A stretch of 64,000 bases of DNA, taken from the NCBI GenBank assembly GCA_020002185.1, contig CM034534.1, forward strand, positions 12,887,810 through 12,951,809, read 5' to 3'. Within the stretch, counting starts at the first letter, position 1; every line of letters begins with the position of its first letter. Position numbers and translations under genes: made by a program. Under the pieces are notes generated by a model that made no database searches, had not been told where the DNA came from, and saw only the letters and a program-made list of their open reading frames with translations. Below are positions 43,413 to 52,365 of this stretch, piece by piece. Source of the DNA: Paraescarpia echinospica. Its lineage: Eukaryota > Annelida > Polychaeta > Sabellida > Siboglinidae.

Positions 43413-44430
43413 TCAACGGTCGTTCCTGTGTGAGTATCAACGCTTACTAACCCAGAAGAAGAAATACTCGTTTAGGCGCATCTCGACACACAGAGCGACA
43501 CAACATTCGTCAGCCAGAAGACCAGTGAGTCATGTCTGACTTGGTTCTGCCACATTAGTTCCGTGTTGTTTCTGCTGGGAATATGTATATCAGTACATGT
43601 TTCAAATGGAATTTGTGCAATCGATCGATTTGCGCATCCAAATGCACAACATCTCGTCATTATGTTGCAAAATAGGAGTACATAATAAAATTCATGCTTT
43701 CTTATGCTCATCATGTTTGGATTGTGTTCTACAGCATATTTTTTTAAATTTGTTGAAACAAGTTTGTGTTAAGTGAGTTAATCTGGGAGTAGTGTATATA
43801 AAGGTGCCGACAAAGTTGCTTTTGCAATAGTTTTGAAAATTCATAAAATATCAATGTTCCACAATATTCAAATGTTTTAGGGATCTTCTTGAGTTAAATA
43901 CACCAATGATGACTGAAAACAGTGTTTTAAAATATGCGTTACTTTTAAAGTTTTGTAATTTTATAACTTTATTTCCATCATACAATGGCCATTTTATTTG
44001 TCATCGAAACTGGAGTTCGACAGAAGCAAATTCAACATCTTTTAATCTAAATGATGGGCAGAACAAATAATTATTGCACTCCCGGTACAAAATAAAACAT
44101 GTTACACTGATGCAATATATTTTTATATCTTGTTGACAATAAAAAATAAATGTTATTATGCTCTTTATAGATCTACATTTTCCAAGTAAATTTAAACATT
44201 ATGTAGATAGGAAAGTACATAACCACTTATGCTATTTTACTATTGTACATGTGGTGTATAATGTTGTATCTATACTGCTTGTGGAAATAGCAGCTGGATT
44301 TATGGTGCAAACAAAATGGTTTAATCATTGAATGTTTCTCGGCTTCAATCAGTTTCTGTTGTTTAAACGTTTCGTTAAAACTAAACATAAAAATGTATAG
44401 CCAGATGTACCTAGTGAAAAAGGTGTTTTT
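42781..44430. other. No gene recognised; (AT)n block at 43300-43415
   Basis: Contains a long (TA)n with TG variants at 43300-43415 and otherwise AT-rich DNA. A CpG patch at 43000-43110 shows no reading frame of note. Confidence 0.55.
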
Positions 44431-44439
44431 TCTTTTAAA

Positions 44440-45428
44440 TCAATCCGTCTACCATGGGTGATGGGGGTGATGGTATACCACCAGAAGTGCTAAAACACTG
44501 CGATCTGGACAGCATCAGAGTTTTACAACAAAGCTTTGATTGAAGGGAAAATATCGCTACAGTGGACAGTTCTGAACATTATTCTAATATATATGAGAAT
44601 AGCGATTTAAGCATAGCAGGGAATTGCAGGGGCATTAGCCTGAGCTCCGTTGTGCAAAGACATTCAACAGGATGATATTGAACAGAATACGTCCTGAAAT
44701 TGACCACCACCTAAGAGACAATCAGAATGGAGACCGGACAGGGAGGACAACAGTAGGTCATTTACTAACCATGAGAAGGTTAGTTGAAGGAATTAGAGCA
44801 AACCATCTTCCTGCAATTATGACTATCGTAGCCTTCCGAAAAGGATTTGATAAGGTTTATCGTGGCAAGATGTTGAAGATTCTTGAGGCCTATGGTGTCC
44901 CCTGAAAGCTATAGTAACAGCTAACATATCTCTTTGTGATAGTCCTTGACTGTGCACTGCGGCGAGTTATCGACGGAGGAGAAGAGGAACTTGGATTACT
45001 GATAACAAGAAGGAAAAGTAAACGTGTTAAACCTGAGGTGATCACCGATTTCTTATTTGCCGATGATATTGCGCTACTATCAGAAGTGATCAATCAGGCA
45101 CATGAGCTTCTAACACGAGTGGAAACATTATGTGCAAGGATTGGTTTAAAGATCAAACATGGAAAACCAAATATATCACAGTCAACCAATTAGGAAACAC
45201 CAACATCGCCAGGGAAGGAGCTGTTTTAGAGAAGGTAGAAGACTGCAAATATCTTGGCTCCTGAGTCTGCACAACAGACACAGACATCAACCAACTAAAC
45301 CTAATATGGAAATCTGCACTCCCACGCAAAATCAAGCAGCGACTGTTTATTGCAACCGTAGAGTCTGTGCTACTCTACGGATACGACATATGGAAAATGA
45401 CGAAAAACTTGACAAACAACTAGACGGG
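44440..45428 (+). mobile_element. RTE-like LINE fragment, cut by the gypsy LTR
   Basis: Plus-strand frames: G-D-G-G-D-G-I-P-P-E-V-L-K-H-C (44465-44505), LNRIRPEIDHHLRDNQNGDR with T-V-G-H-L-L-T-M-R-R, DFLFADDIALLSEVINQAHE (45045-45105, FADD catalytic motif), EDCKYLGS, then K-I-K-Q-R-L-F-I-A-T-V-ESVLLYGYDIWKMTK, ending where the LTR begins at about 45429. This is RTE-like RT order. Several stops and frame changes. Confidence 0.82.
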
Positions 45429-45433
45429 TGTTA

Positions 45434-45597
45434 CGTAACAATATCACTTAATGACGTCTCCCCAGAAAGTAGAATAACACGCCGCTCCCTTGTCGCAGCA
45501 GCCACGTTTAATAAAGTTGGTTTGCTAGAACTATCGCCTCTGTTCTGCCTGAATATGCTAGCGTCTATACAGTGAGGCCTGAACAGATGTTGTAACA
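45434..45597 (+). repeat. Gypsy copy 2, 5' LTR (about 160 bp)
   Basis: Starts near 'cgtaacaatatcacttaatg' and ends GATGTTGTAACA. It matches the reverse complement of 35060-35216. Inserted into the RTE-like LINE. Confidence 0.8.
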
Positions 45598-45615
45598 TGG
45601 TGGCAGCGGTGGGAT
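45598..45615 (+). promoter_or_regulatory. Gypsy copy 2 primer-binding site
   Basis: TGGTGGCAGCGGTGGGAT directly after the LTR end TGTAACA. It has the form of a tRNA 3'-end complement used to prime minus-strand synthesis. Confidence 0.65.
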
Positions 45616-45681
45616 ATCGAAGGTAACTGAATATGGCAAGGCAGCCTTGTCAAAAGTGACATTTGTGTTAAAGAGTGAACT

Positions 45682-46789
45682 ATGGCTGACGATAATTCAA
45701 CTGTAACGGCCGGCGTGGCCGCTGTCGGGGCACCTGCTGTGGCTGCTCCAAATGTCGAAGACCCTCGGTCTCAGAATCACATCTATGTGAGCTTGCCCAG
45801 TGGCTCGCCTCCACCTGCATTGGAAATGGAAACCAATCAGGTCAATAACTGGAAGTTGTGGAAACAAATGTGGAAAAATTATCTAATCGTATCTGGACTC
45901 GACACTAAGCCAGACAGATATATGACGGCACTTCTTCTACACTGTATTGGGAAAGACGCACTACGCGTCTTCAATGGTATGGATTTGACGTAAGAAGAAC
46001 GGGTCAAGCCTGCTGAAATCATCAGAAAATTTGACGAACATATCTTGGGCGAAGTAAAAGAATTCTTTGAAAGGTATAAGTTTAACACCCGAAATCAGGA
46101 AAACGAGTCGTTTGAACAATTCTACTCAGTGTTGAAAAATCTAGCAAAAACCTGTGGGTTTTGCAATTGTATGCGAGGCAAGCTGATTGTTGACAGGATA
46201 ATCCTCGGTGTAAGGAGTAAAAAAATTCGCAACAAACTCATTTCACAATCGCAACTTGATCTACCCAGAACAGTAGACATCTGCCGGTGCATGCAAGAGG
46301 CTGAAGAACAATGCAAAATTATGAATAAAACAGAAGCAGTGAACCGGGTCGACACAAGATACAGACGCTACACTGCCAAGTCGACATTCGGTGGAAGAAA
46401 ATCTGCTAGTCAGCGAAAATGCAAATTCTGCTGCAAAACGCACCCCATGAAGAAAGAACTCTGCCCTGCATGGGGCAAGACGTGTGATGCATGTAGGGGT
46501 CGAAACCATTTCAGAGGCTCCGTGCAATGCCCTAAGACTGTTCACAGTGTACAAGATGGGTTAGACTCGGATAGCTTCGGTGATAGCCTTGGCGATATCA
46601 GCTGCGTCACTGCCGATGTGCACGCACTCTCCTCACAAGATGGTCCCATTTTGTGCAACATGCTGGTTGAAAAGCAGTCGGTGAAGAAGCAGGTTGACTG
46701 TGGTTCAACTGTCAACATACTGCCCAAGAAGTACGTGAAGGAGAAAGATATCCGCCCAGAACCAATTACTCTGAAGATGTGTAACAATG
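45682..46789 (+). pseudogene. Gypsy copy 2, gag with one in-frame stop, truncated
   Basis: ATG 45682. Reads M-A-D-D-N-S-T..., Q-V-N-N-W-K-L-W-K-Q-M-W-K-N, LLHCIGKDALRVFNGMDLT then TAA where copy 1 has Asn (AAT), then E-E-R-V-K-P in the same frame to 46789. The nucleocapsid part has C-K-F-C-C-K-T-H and LCPAWGKTCDACRGRNHF, a gypsy zinc knuckle; D-C-G-S-T-V-N-I-L-P at about 46700 is the start of protease. Better preserved than copy 1. Sequence identity with copy 1 stops at 46789, where a Polinton gene begins in antisense. Confidence 0.88.
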
Positions 46790-47751
46790 CGTCCGTCGAC
46801 GAAGAGCGCGAGGAAATTTACGCCGTTGTGCTTCGCGTTAAACGGGTTTTTAGCGTAGGTCCCGTTATAGGCGTCGTTATCGAACAGGCACAGGAACTCG
46901 CGTTTCGGCAACACCCCCAACCAGACGTTCTCGTGAGTGTGAGACATGGTGCCCTGCGGTATCGAAAACACTTTGCAGTCGACTCGGCGTAGCGGATACT
47001 TGGCCGTCCCCTTCGTCAGCGCTTTGATATGACCGAGCTGAAGGTCCGCGTTCACCCTGGCTTTTCGCACCTGCAGGAAGGCCTCCAGCAGCACGATTTT
47101 GGGATCGTTGCCCCCCGCCATGAGCAAAAAAGCGTCCTTGCTTCGCACCAGTCGGAGTTTCACGTCGACCCCGTTGAGTAGGTAGCGGTTTTGCATGAAC
47201 ACGTCAGCGTGCAGTCGTCCGAAAAGCTCCACCTCCCGACAACGCCGGATGTGTGCGTAGCGACGCGTGTACCCCTCGTTGGCGTCCGCGAGCTCGTCCA
47301 TGTGCCCGGCGGTGTCCTTACACCACAGGCCGCCCTCCAGCTGCGTGTTCTTGGCATCGGCACAGTAGCGCAACAGGGTCTCGATGTAGGCCCGATAAGA
47401 GTACGTGTTAGTCGACGGAGTCACGAGCGTTCCGTTCAGGGACACGTCGACTTGACTGAAGAGCGAGTGCAGGAAGTTATTGACAGGTCCCACCTGATCG
47501 CCGTCTTGGAAGTCGGTGCCGTCCCCCCTCACCACTTTGAATCGTACGTACAATCTGACGCTCGACAGGTCCAGATAGTCGTCTCCCGATCCCGGAACTA
47601 AAAACTCGATAGAGCCGCCCGCATCGAGCGCCGTCAGCGGTTGATGGTCGATCCACTGACCGCTCTCGATGCTCGTCTGCGTCATCGGGACGCTGAACAT
47701 GTCCAGTTCGCTTTTTACCCCCTCGCACGACTGTCGATGGACGAACGCCAT
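46790..47751 (-). pseudogene. Polinton major capsid protein (double jelly-roll), 3'-truncated
   Basis: ATG at 47749-47751; 320 codons open to the junction at 46790. It begins M-A-F-V-H-R-Q-S-C-E-G-V-K-S-E-L-D, has F-S-V-P-M-T-Q-T-S-I, a P-G-S-G-D-D-Y-L-D-L segment and G-P-V-N-N-F-L-H-S-L-F-S-Q-V, and ends N-F-L-A-L-F-V-D-G-R. It is the family annotated in animals as 'F54H12.2-like', recognised as the Polinton double-jelly-roll capsid. In an intact element it would form virion-like particles; known members are much longer, so the second jelly roll is lost. The open frame runs on into antisense gag to 46705, which is a chance fusion. Confidence 0.87.
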
Positions 47752-47756
47752 TCTAC

Positions 47757-48015
47757 TCGGTGAATATGTCCCTCGGAGGCTTCTGTTTCTTGCGCGGCCG
47801 TTTCGTCTTCCTGACCGTCGGCGCTCTACCCGGTGGTTTTATACGTCATCGTTTCGGCTGCGGCGCCTGCTTATTCAGCAGTCCGTCCAGAAAGTCGGGC
47901 CCCGCCTCACTGTTTCAGACCCCGCCCGTCGACGACGTCACGCGCCACGCGTACGCCTGTCTTGAGAGCCCGCTTTCCCAGCGCCAAGGCGTCTCTGTAG
48001 AACCTCCTCCACCCG
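47757..48015 (-). pseudogene. Polinton minor-capsid-like C-terminal remnant
   Basis: Minus strand reads W-R-R-F-Y-R-D-A-L-A-L-G-K-R, A-L-K-T-G-V-R-V-A-R-D-V-V, D-G-R-G-L-K, and after two frame changes E-A-G-P-D-F-L-D-G-L-L and RAPTVRKTKRPRKKQKPP ending just before the capsid ATG. An amphipathic basic tail of this sort, directly upstream of the capsid gene, is seen in the minor capsid gene of Polintons. Assignment is by position and general character. Confidence 0.5.
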
Positions 48016-49010
48016 ATATAGTTTATCTTTCGAGACGACTACCTTTTGTAGCTCGGCTCGTAGAAGGTGCCGTCTAGTACCGTTCCGGCGTCGTCCATCA
48101 ATCGGTAAACGGGAGGGGCGGATGGGTGCGCTTCTACGACGGTGAAGAGCTCTTCGCTCCAGTTAACCATGTACCCCTTTCTTGAACCGCCCCTTCACCT
48201 TGCTGATGCGTACGCCGTCTCCGTCTCGCAGTTTCGGCTTGTTTTTTCGACACCCGCTGCCGTACAGCCGTTGCCATACGTTCTCCTGGTTCTCGGCATC
48301 GACACTCGCCGGCGTCCTACCGATACTTCGATGGTAGGCGTTGTTGTACGACCGCACGAGGTCGGGCAAGGCCTCCACGTACCTCAACGTCTGATGCTTC
48401 GTGAAGTACCTCCACATGCGGGTCTTCAGCGTACGATTGAATCGCTCCACGACACTCGCTTTGGTCTCTTCATTATGGGTCACGAAGTGGTGGACGCCGT
48501 GTACCTTCAAGAGTTTCTGAAAGGGTCTGTTGAGAAACTCCGTGCCCTTGTCGGTCTGCAGCGCGTTCGGCGGTTGTTGCCGCTGCAGCAGGCCCTCGAA
48601 GGCCGTAATGAACGCCTGACCGGTTTTACTCTTCAACGGGACGCACCACGCCAACTTCGAGAAGACGTCTACGACCGTCAACAGAAACGTCGTCCCGTCG
48701 TTGTGCTTTTTCAGGTTAGCTAAGTCGACGAGATCGGCTTGCCATTGCTGGTTTCGACCGCCCACAATAAAGCACCGTCGTTTGAAGCGTCGTTTGACCG
48801 GCTTGTGAAGGGTATAGACGTCCTGCTCCGTCAACCACCGCTTGACGGTCGGTTTCGGTACTAGAGTCGTTCGGTGTAGCGCGTCGACGCCGCCGTAACT
48901 CCCCACCTGTTTCGGATCGAAGTAGGAACGTCTCAGTAGGTCGCGTTGAGGGCGCGAGTTACGTTGAAGGTTTCGTTGCCTACGACGACGCCTCCGAGGC
49001 ACCACCACCC
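48016..49010 (-). pseudogene. Polinton retrovirus-type integrase, frameshifted C-terminus
   Basis: 281 codons open (49008-48163), then two single-base frameshifts (near 48176 and 48060). DDE core: W-Q-A-D-L-V-D-L, Q-T-D-K-G-T-E-F and SVVERFNRTLK, with 34 residues between the second D and the E. After the first frameshift follows N-W-S-E-E-L-F-T-V-V, then Y-R-L-M-D-D-A-G, and after the second a chromodomain-like start (S-K-D-K-L-Y-R-V-E-E-V-L) that runs straight into the capsid-tail remnant, so the chromodomain is deleted. It would insert the element DNA with a 6-bp target duplication in intact relatives ('F54H12.3' family). Confidence 0.87.
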
Positions 49011-49117
49011 TCGGCCTCTGACCGAATTATATACTGCTGCTGCAACTACGTCGACGACGACTACCGTTCTTTGTCGCGACATACTGGCTTCTGAGCCACT
49101 CGGGCGTTTCACCTTCT

Positions 49118-49560
49118 TTAATTTGTGACCCACGGGCGTTCAAGAGAGCGAGTGCGAGGCTTCGCCGTTCGCTTCGGCGCGCGTTGTATGTTCGCTCGAC
49201 GCCGGGGGTTACCGACGAGTTCCATGGGTACGTTCAGTCGCCCCAGATGACCTCCGAACGCCTCCCAGCCGACCGGTGATGCCGCCCTCTTCTTTTTTCT
49301 CATGAGATCGTTTACCAGATCTACCATGTTACTTTCCTCCATTGCGGCGCCGTCGTACACGAACTCCCCTCGGTCGTTCCAGCGAATCAGCGGGTCAGTT
49401 TTCAGTTTTTCCACCAGGAGGCGGGCCTTTTCTTTCAGATTCTTCGGTATGCTTTTCACGATCTCGCTCTCTATACCGGACGGTCCCGTCGGCTGAGGCG
49501 GCGGTGGCGGCTTATGGTCGGTCGTCGACTCTCAGTTCACCACGGACACTCGTAGCGGTT
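49118..49560 (-). pseudogene. Conserved Polinton protein of unknown function
   Basis: Minus strand: S-I-P-K-N-L-K-E-K-A-R-L-L-V-E-K-L, D-P-L-I-R-W-N-D-R-G-E-F, D-L-V-N-D-L-M-R and W-E-A-F-G-G-H-L. This helical unit with a W-N-x-x-G-E-(F/L) motif recurs between ATPase and integrase in Polinton gene clusters as I recall them; no biochemical function is known to me. Upstream are a Pro-rich stretch and a stop, so the start is lost. The GTG at 49459 is not a natural start. Confidence 0.55.
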
Positions 49561-49617
49561 GCTGCGCCCGATACGTCTCCGTGGTGTTGATTCGACTCAG
49601 CAGTTGATTGCACGACG

Positions 49618-49827
49618 CTACCTTTTCTCGGTAGGACAAATCAAATCGTCGGTCGTCAAAGCGTCGTAGGCGGTTTGCCACTGTTCGTAACACCAAAGGA
49701 TTTTCTCCGGAGGCGGTTCGATCATCGACGAGGCAAAACGCAGGAGACGAGTAACGAAAGTCGTCTTACCACACCCCGTATGTCCGGCTACTATACACGT
49801 AAAAGGGTGCTTCAACGACGTGTCCAT
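49618..49827 (-). pseudogene. Polinton packaging ATPase (FtsK/HerA-type), N-terminal remnant
   Basis: From ATG at 49825-49827: M-D-T-S-L-K-H-P-F-T-C-I-V then AGHTGCGKTTFVTRLL (Walker A, GxxGxGKT) and PPPEKILWCYEQWQTAY. This is the start of the Polinton genome-packaging ATPase. Walker B and the rest (normally well over 100 further residues) are missing, by a deletion joining it to the next gene. The frame overlaps the end of the NADAR gene. Confidence 0.8.
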
Positions 49828-49862
49828 AGCGACGACTGGTGCCCGGTCGACGAGTGAACTAT

Positions 49863-50371
49863 TTTTTCTCGTCTCTTCTATATATGGCACGCACCTCCAT
49901 CAACAGCTTCCCCAGCATGTTCTGACCTTCTTGACCCCTCTAACCATACCCACAAAACCCCTCTTTCGACGGTACCCACTCCACCAGTTCGACATCCCCG
50001 CTAGCCAACAGGCAGTCTCTCAACTTCTTCGACGCCCCGAACTTGGTCATTAAAAGAGCCCTCATACATTCGACCCTAACGTCGTCCCATTCGTCCCCCG
50101 TCCTCGTTTTCCTGATGAGGTAACTTCTTCGCTTCGCTATATAGGCCGACTACGCCTCTTTGATACACTCCGCACCTTTTTCGTCTTCGTTAAACATTTC
50201 ATTTCTAAACTGATAGGCATGCTCGACATATCTCAACACCCGACCATACGCCTCAACTCGACAAGGGTAGAAATTCGACATGATCGAGGCCGCTCCACGG
50301 AAACGTATAGCCGTATCCTTGTTTCCGGCTTCGTACATGCGACTGGCCATTTCGTACATGGATCTCTCCAT
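49863..50371 (-). pseudogene. NADAR-domain (YbiA-like) protein, two in-frame TAG codons
   Basis: ATG at 50369-50371; one reading frame of about 169 codons to a TAG near 49863, broken only by TAG at about 50151 and 49940. Visible motifs: F-R-G-A-A-S-I-M-S-NFYPCRVEAYG and V-E-H-A-Y-Q-F-R (N-terminal NADAR motifs), R-A-L-L-M-T-K-F, L-L-A-S-G-D-V-E-L-V-E, and EGQNMLGKLLMEVR (C-terminal motif). Members of this fold hydrolyse N-glycosidic bonds; some remove ADP-ribose from DNA guanine and some act on riboflavin intermediates. The gene lies at the outer end of the Polinton, head to tail with its ATPase, so it looks like element cargo, perhaps counter-defence. That role is inference. Expression is doubtful with the stops. 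Confidence 0.82.
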
Positions 50372-50398
50372 CGTCTGTCACTCTCCTTTAGGGGAGGC

Positions 50399-50544
50399 TA
50401 CCGCTAGCACTGGTCTATATACCGCTACACCTACACCAGTGACACCTAGTACTCTTTCATACACTAGAACCTATATTCTATGCACAAGAAGTCAGCACAC
50501 TACTATACCTACACCAGCTACATCTAGGTATTCTATCTTACACT
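50399..50544. repeat. Polinton terminal subrepeats (two units of about 76 bp)
   Basis: 'acctacaccagtgacacctagtactctttcatacact' type unit (about 50430-50467) recurs as 'acctacaccagctacatctaggtattctatcttacact' (about 50507-50544). Read on minus each starts AGTGTA. The AG start fits Polinton termini. The partner inverted repeat is not in the window because the left end is lost. Confidence 0.6.
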
Positions 50545-51240
50545 AGATGGTTAATTATACCAACATACATATCCACAAGAGGTCAGCACTACATACTTAA
50601 TCATACTTGGGTGGACTTGTTTTTTTATAGGTAGTCTACCAATGTTTATTAAAAAAAATTATTAGTAGGATTTGTTTTTATTTTTTATAAGTAGAGCCAA
50701 ATGATTCCGACTGATCCTCCGTCCTTTGATCTCCTATGATGTATGGTGAGTGAGCAGCACACGAAAACTACTAGTACATACCTTTACATGTCTTTGAAGT
50801 ACTGTCATAAACTAAGGGTGACTTACAAGAGTCATTGTAACACACGTTTGCCACAGAACACCTGGAGCAGTCAGCCGCACATTCTACAACAAGCAAATGA
50901 ACATCAGTTGAGCATGCACAAGAAGGAATAGTAGATGAATCAGTCTCTCAAGACAGACATCAGCCATAGAGACAGGGAGAGCGGGAGAGAGTGACACAGA
51001 GAAAGGTGACAAGGAGAGAGGGAGATCGAGGCAGAGAGAGAGGAAGAGCGATGGAGAGAGAGGGAGAGCAAGTGAGAGAGAGGATGGGGAGGCAGAGGGA
51101 GGGAGAGAGACAGAGAGTGGAGAGAGACCGAGGGGGAGAGAGAGAGAGAGGAGGGGAGAGAGGGGAGAGAGAGAGGGATGGAGAATGATGGAGAGGCAGA
51201 GAGACAGAGATACGTAACATATAACATTCCCATATTGCAG
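50545..51240 (-). repeat. Duplicated host segment, copy 1 (order A then B)
   Basis: A (50545-50760) starts 'agatggttaattata' and contains 'agtctaccaatgtttat' and 'gactgatcctccgtcctttg'. B (50771-51240) starts at 'gtacatacctttacatg', holds a cysteine-rich exon and a GA-rich tract (50965-51210). The same pieces recur at 54040-54730 in the order B then A, as expected if AB was tandemly repeated. Confidence 0.88.
50782..50883 (-). CDS. Cysteine-rich repeat exon, copy B1 (phase 1-1)
   Basis: 102 bp between acceptor TTGTTGTAG and donor TGTAAAG|GTATGTAC. Reads (x)-C-A-A-D-C-S-R-C-S-V-A-N-V-C-Y-N-D-S-C, K-S-P-L-V-Y-D-S-T-S-K-T-C-K. Six cysteines in C-x3-C-x2-C-x5-C-x4-C spacing, then Y-D-x-x-x-K-T-C, like furin-like/EGF-like Cys repeats of extracellular proteins. 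Splice sites are intact and there are no stops. The protein family beyond 'Cys-rich repeat' is not identified. Confidence 0.6.
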
Positions 51241-52365
51241 ACATTTCATTACCATCTTTCTGGTAGATGTCTAATAATCATTCCACCTCGATTCAAGAAG
51301 TCTCGCGGGAATAACCCTACCCTGTCGCCCCCTTACACTAACATATCATAACAACTTATGATACATTATTGTCAACTTTTGTGTAGTGGACTGAATGGAA
51401 CACCAAGCCTTAGCTAGGCGATGATCTCGCTGACTGCAGATCCTTCGCTCAGTTCACATGCACTGCATTGAGCGATTTGATGTGCTCATCAGCAATACAT
51501 GTGGTTCTGCAACTGTCAACGATGCAAGGCATGAACTCTTTTCCAATGGCAGTCATCAACGACCCAGGCCGCCCTCTTCGAGCATATCAAGAGGTACTTG
51601 TTCCAAGCGTCTTTTATCTTGAAGCAGTCAACCGCTTGCCACCAGGCAATCGCTGTGTTTGGGAAAAGGATGAGCGCAGCAAGCAATGGCATCCTTTCTG
51701 GACCACTCTCACCGACGCAAGTATAGCTTGTGCCCACCTCCTACATGGTGGATGCACGAAACATGCAAGGGCAATTGAAAGAACTGCAAGGCAGGCCTTC
51801 ACTGCACGGCATTGTGCAAGAGCGAGGGTGACTGCCTGAACAATGATGGCAAAGATGCTAACCATTGAACATCTACTAATGGATAGAAGAATGGTCGGAT
51901 GATGGATGCTATTGTTTAGGAACATTCATTGTAGGTTTTGTTTCGACCCATTGAAGCAATGATTCTGAACTATTTTAAAATTAAATGTTCACAAGTTCAC
52001 AGTAGGTTTTGTTTCGACTCATTGAAGGATTGATTCTGAACTATTTTAAAATTAAATGTTCACAATATCATTGAATTTGTGTATCTAACTGACATATCAT
52101 TGCTATTTCTAGAATAATAATATCATTATTATGAACTGGGTTAAATTCCCAGTTGTACATAATGAGAAGTTTCTGTAATAAATGACGACATTGATCTTGA
52201 CCTTGACCTTCATTATAAGAACTCCATTTTGCCTTTTGGTATCGGTTCGAACATAATAATACAAAATATACCCCTGTTCACACAGTAAGATCAATCGAAT
52301 CATCAACAGTTACAAAGATTTGAGAAAATATTTAAGAAAACACAGGAAATTAATTCGTTATTCTC
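51241..52365. other. No gene recognised
   Basis: The frame 51468-51839 is open for 123 codons, with a Cys/Ala-rich antisense frame, but neither shows family motifs or splice logic. 51932-51990 and 51998-52060 are a direct repeat of about 60 bp ('taggttttgtttcgac(c/t)c'). Confidence 0.5.

Larger units (their letters stand above)
46790..50544 (-). mobile_element. Polinton/Maverick fragment
   Basis: About 3.75 kb with minus-strand genes in order: NADAR protein, packaging ATPase, conserved unknown, integrase, minor-capsid-like tail, major capsid protein. Right limit inferred from AG...CT-type terminus (...CTTACACT at 50544) and from the start of a host repeat at 50545. Left limit is a junction inside both the capsid gene and gypsy gag. 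DNA polymerase B and the protease are absent. GC content is higher than the surroundings. Frameshifts and deletions show it is defective. Confidence 0.9.

Noticed and set aside
46705..46789. C-terminal end of the capsid protein
   Set aside because: This part of the open frame is antisense gypsy gag, shown by identity with copy 1; the capsid gene ends at the junction.
49618..49890. ATPase start at 49890, conserved-protein start at 49459 and integrase start at 49008
   Set aside because: These positions are GTG codons, not natural eukaryotic starts. For the ATPase the ATG at 49825-49827 matches the family start; the others have lost or unknown starts.
51468..51839. 123-codon open frame as a gene
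   Set aside because: No motif, no splice sites, equally open antisense; left unassigned.
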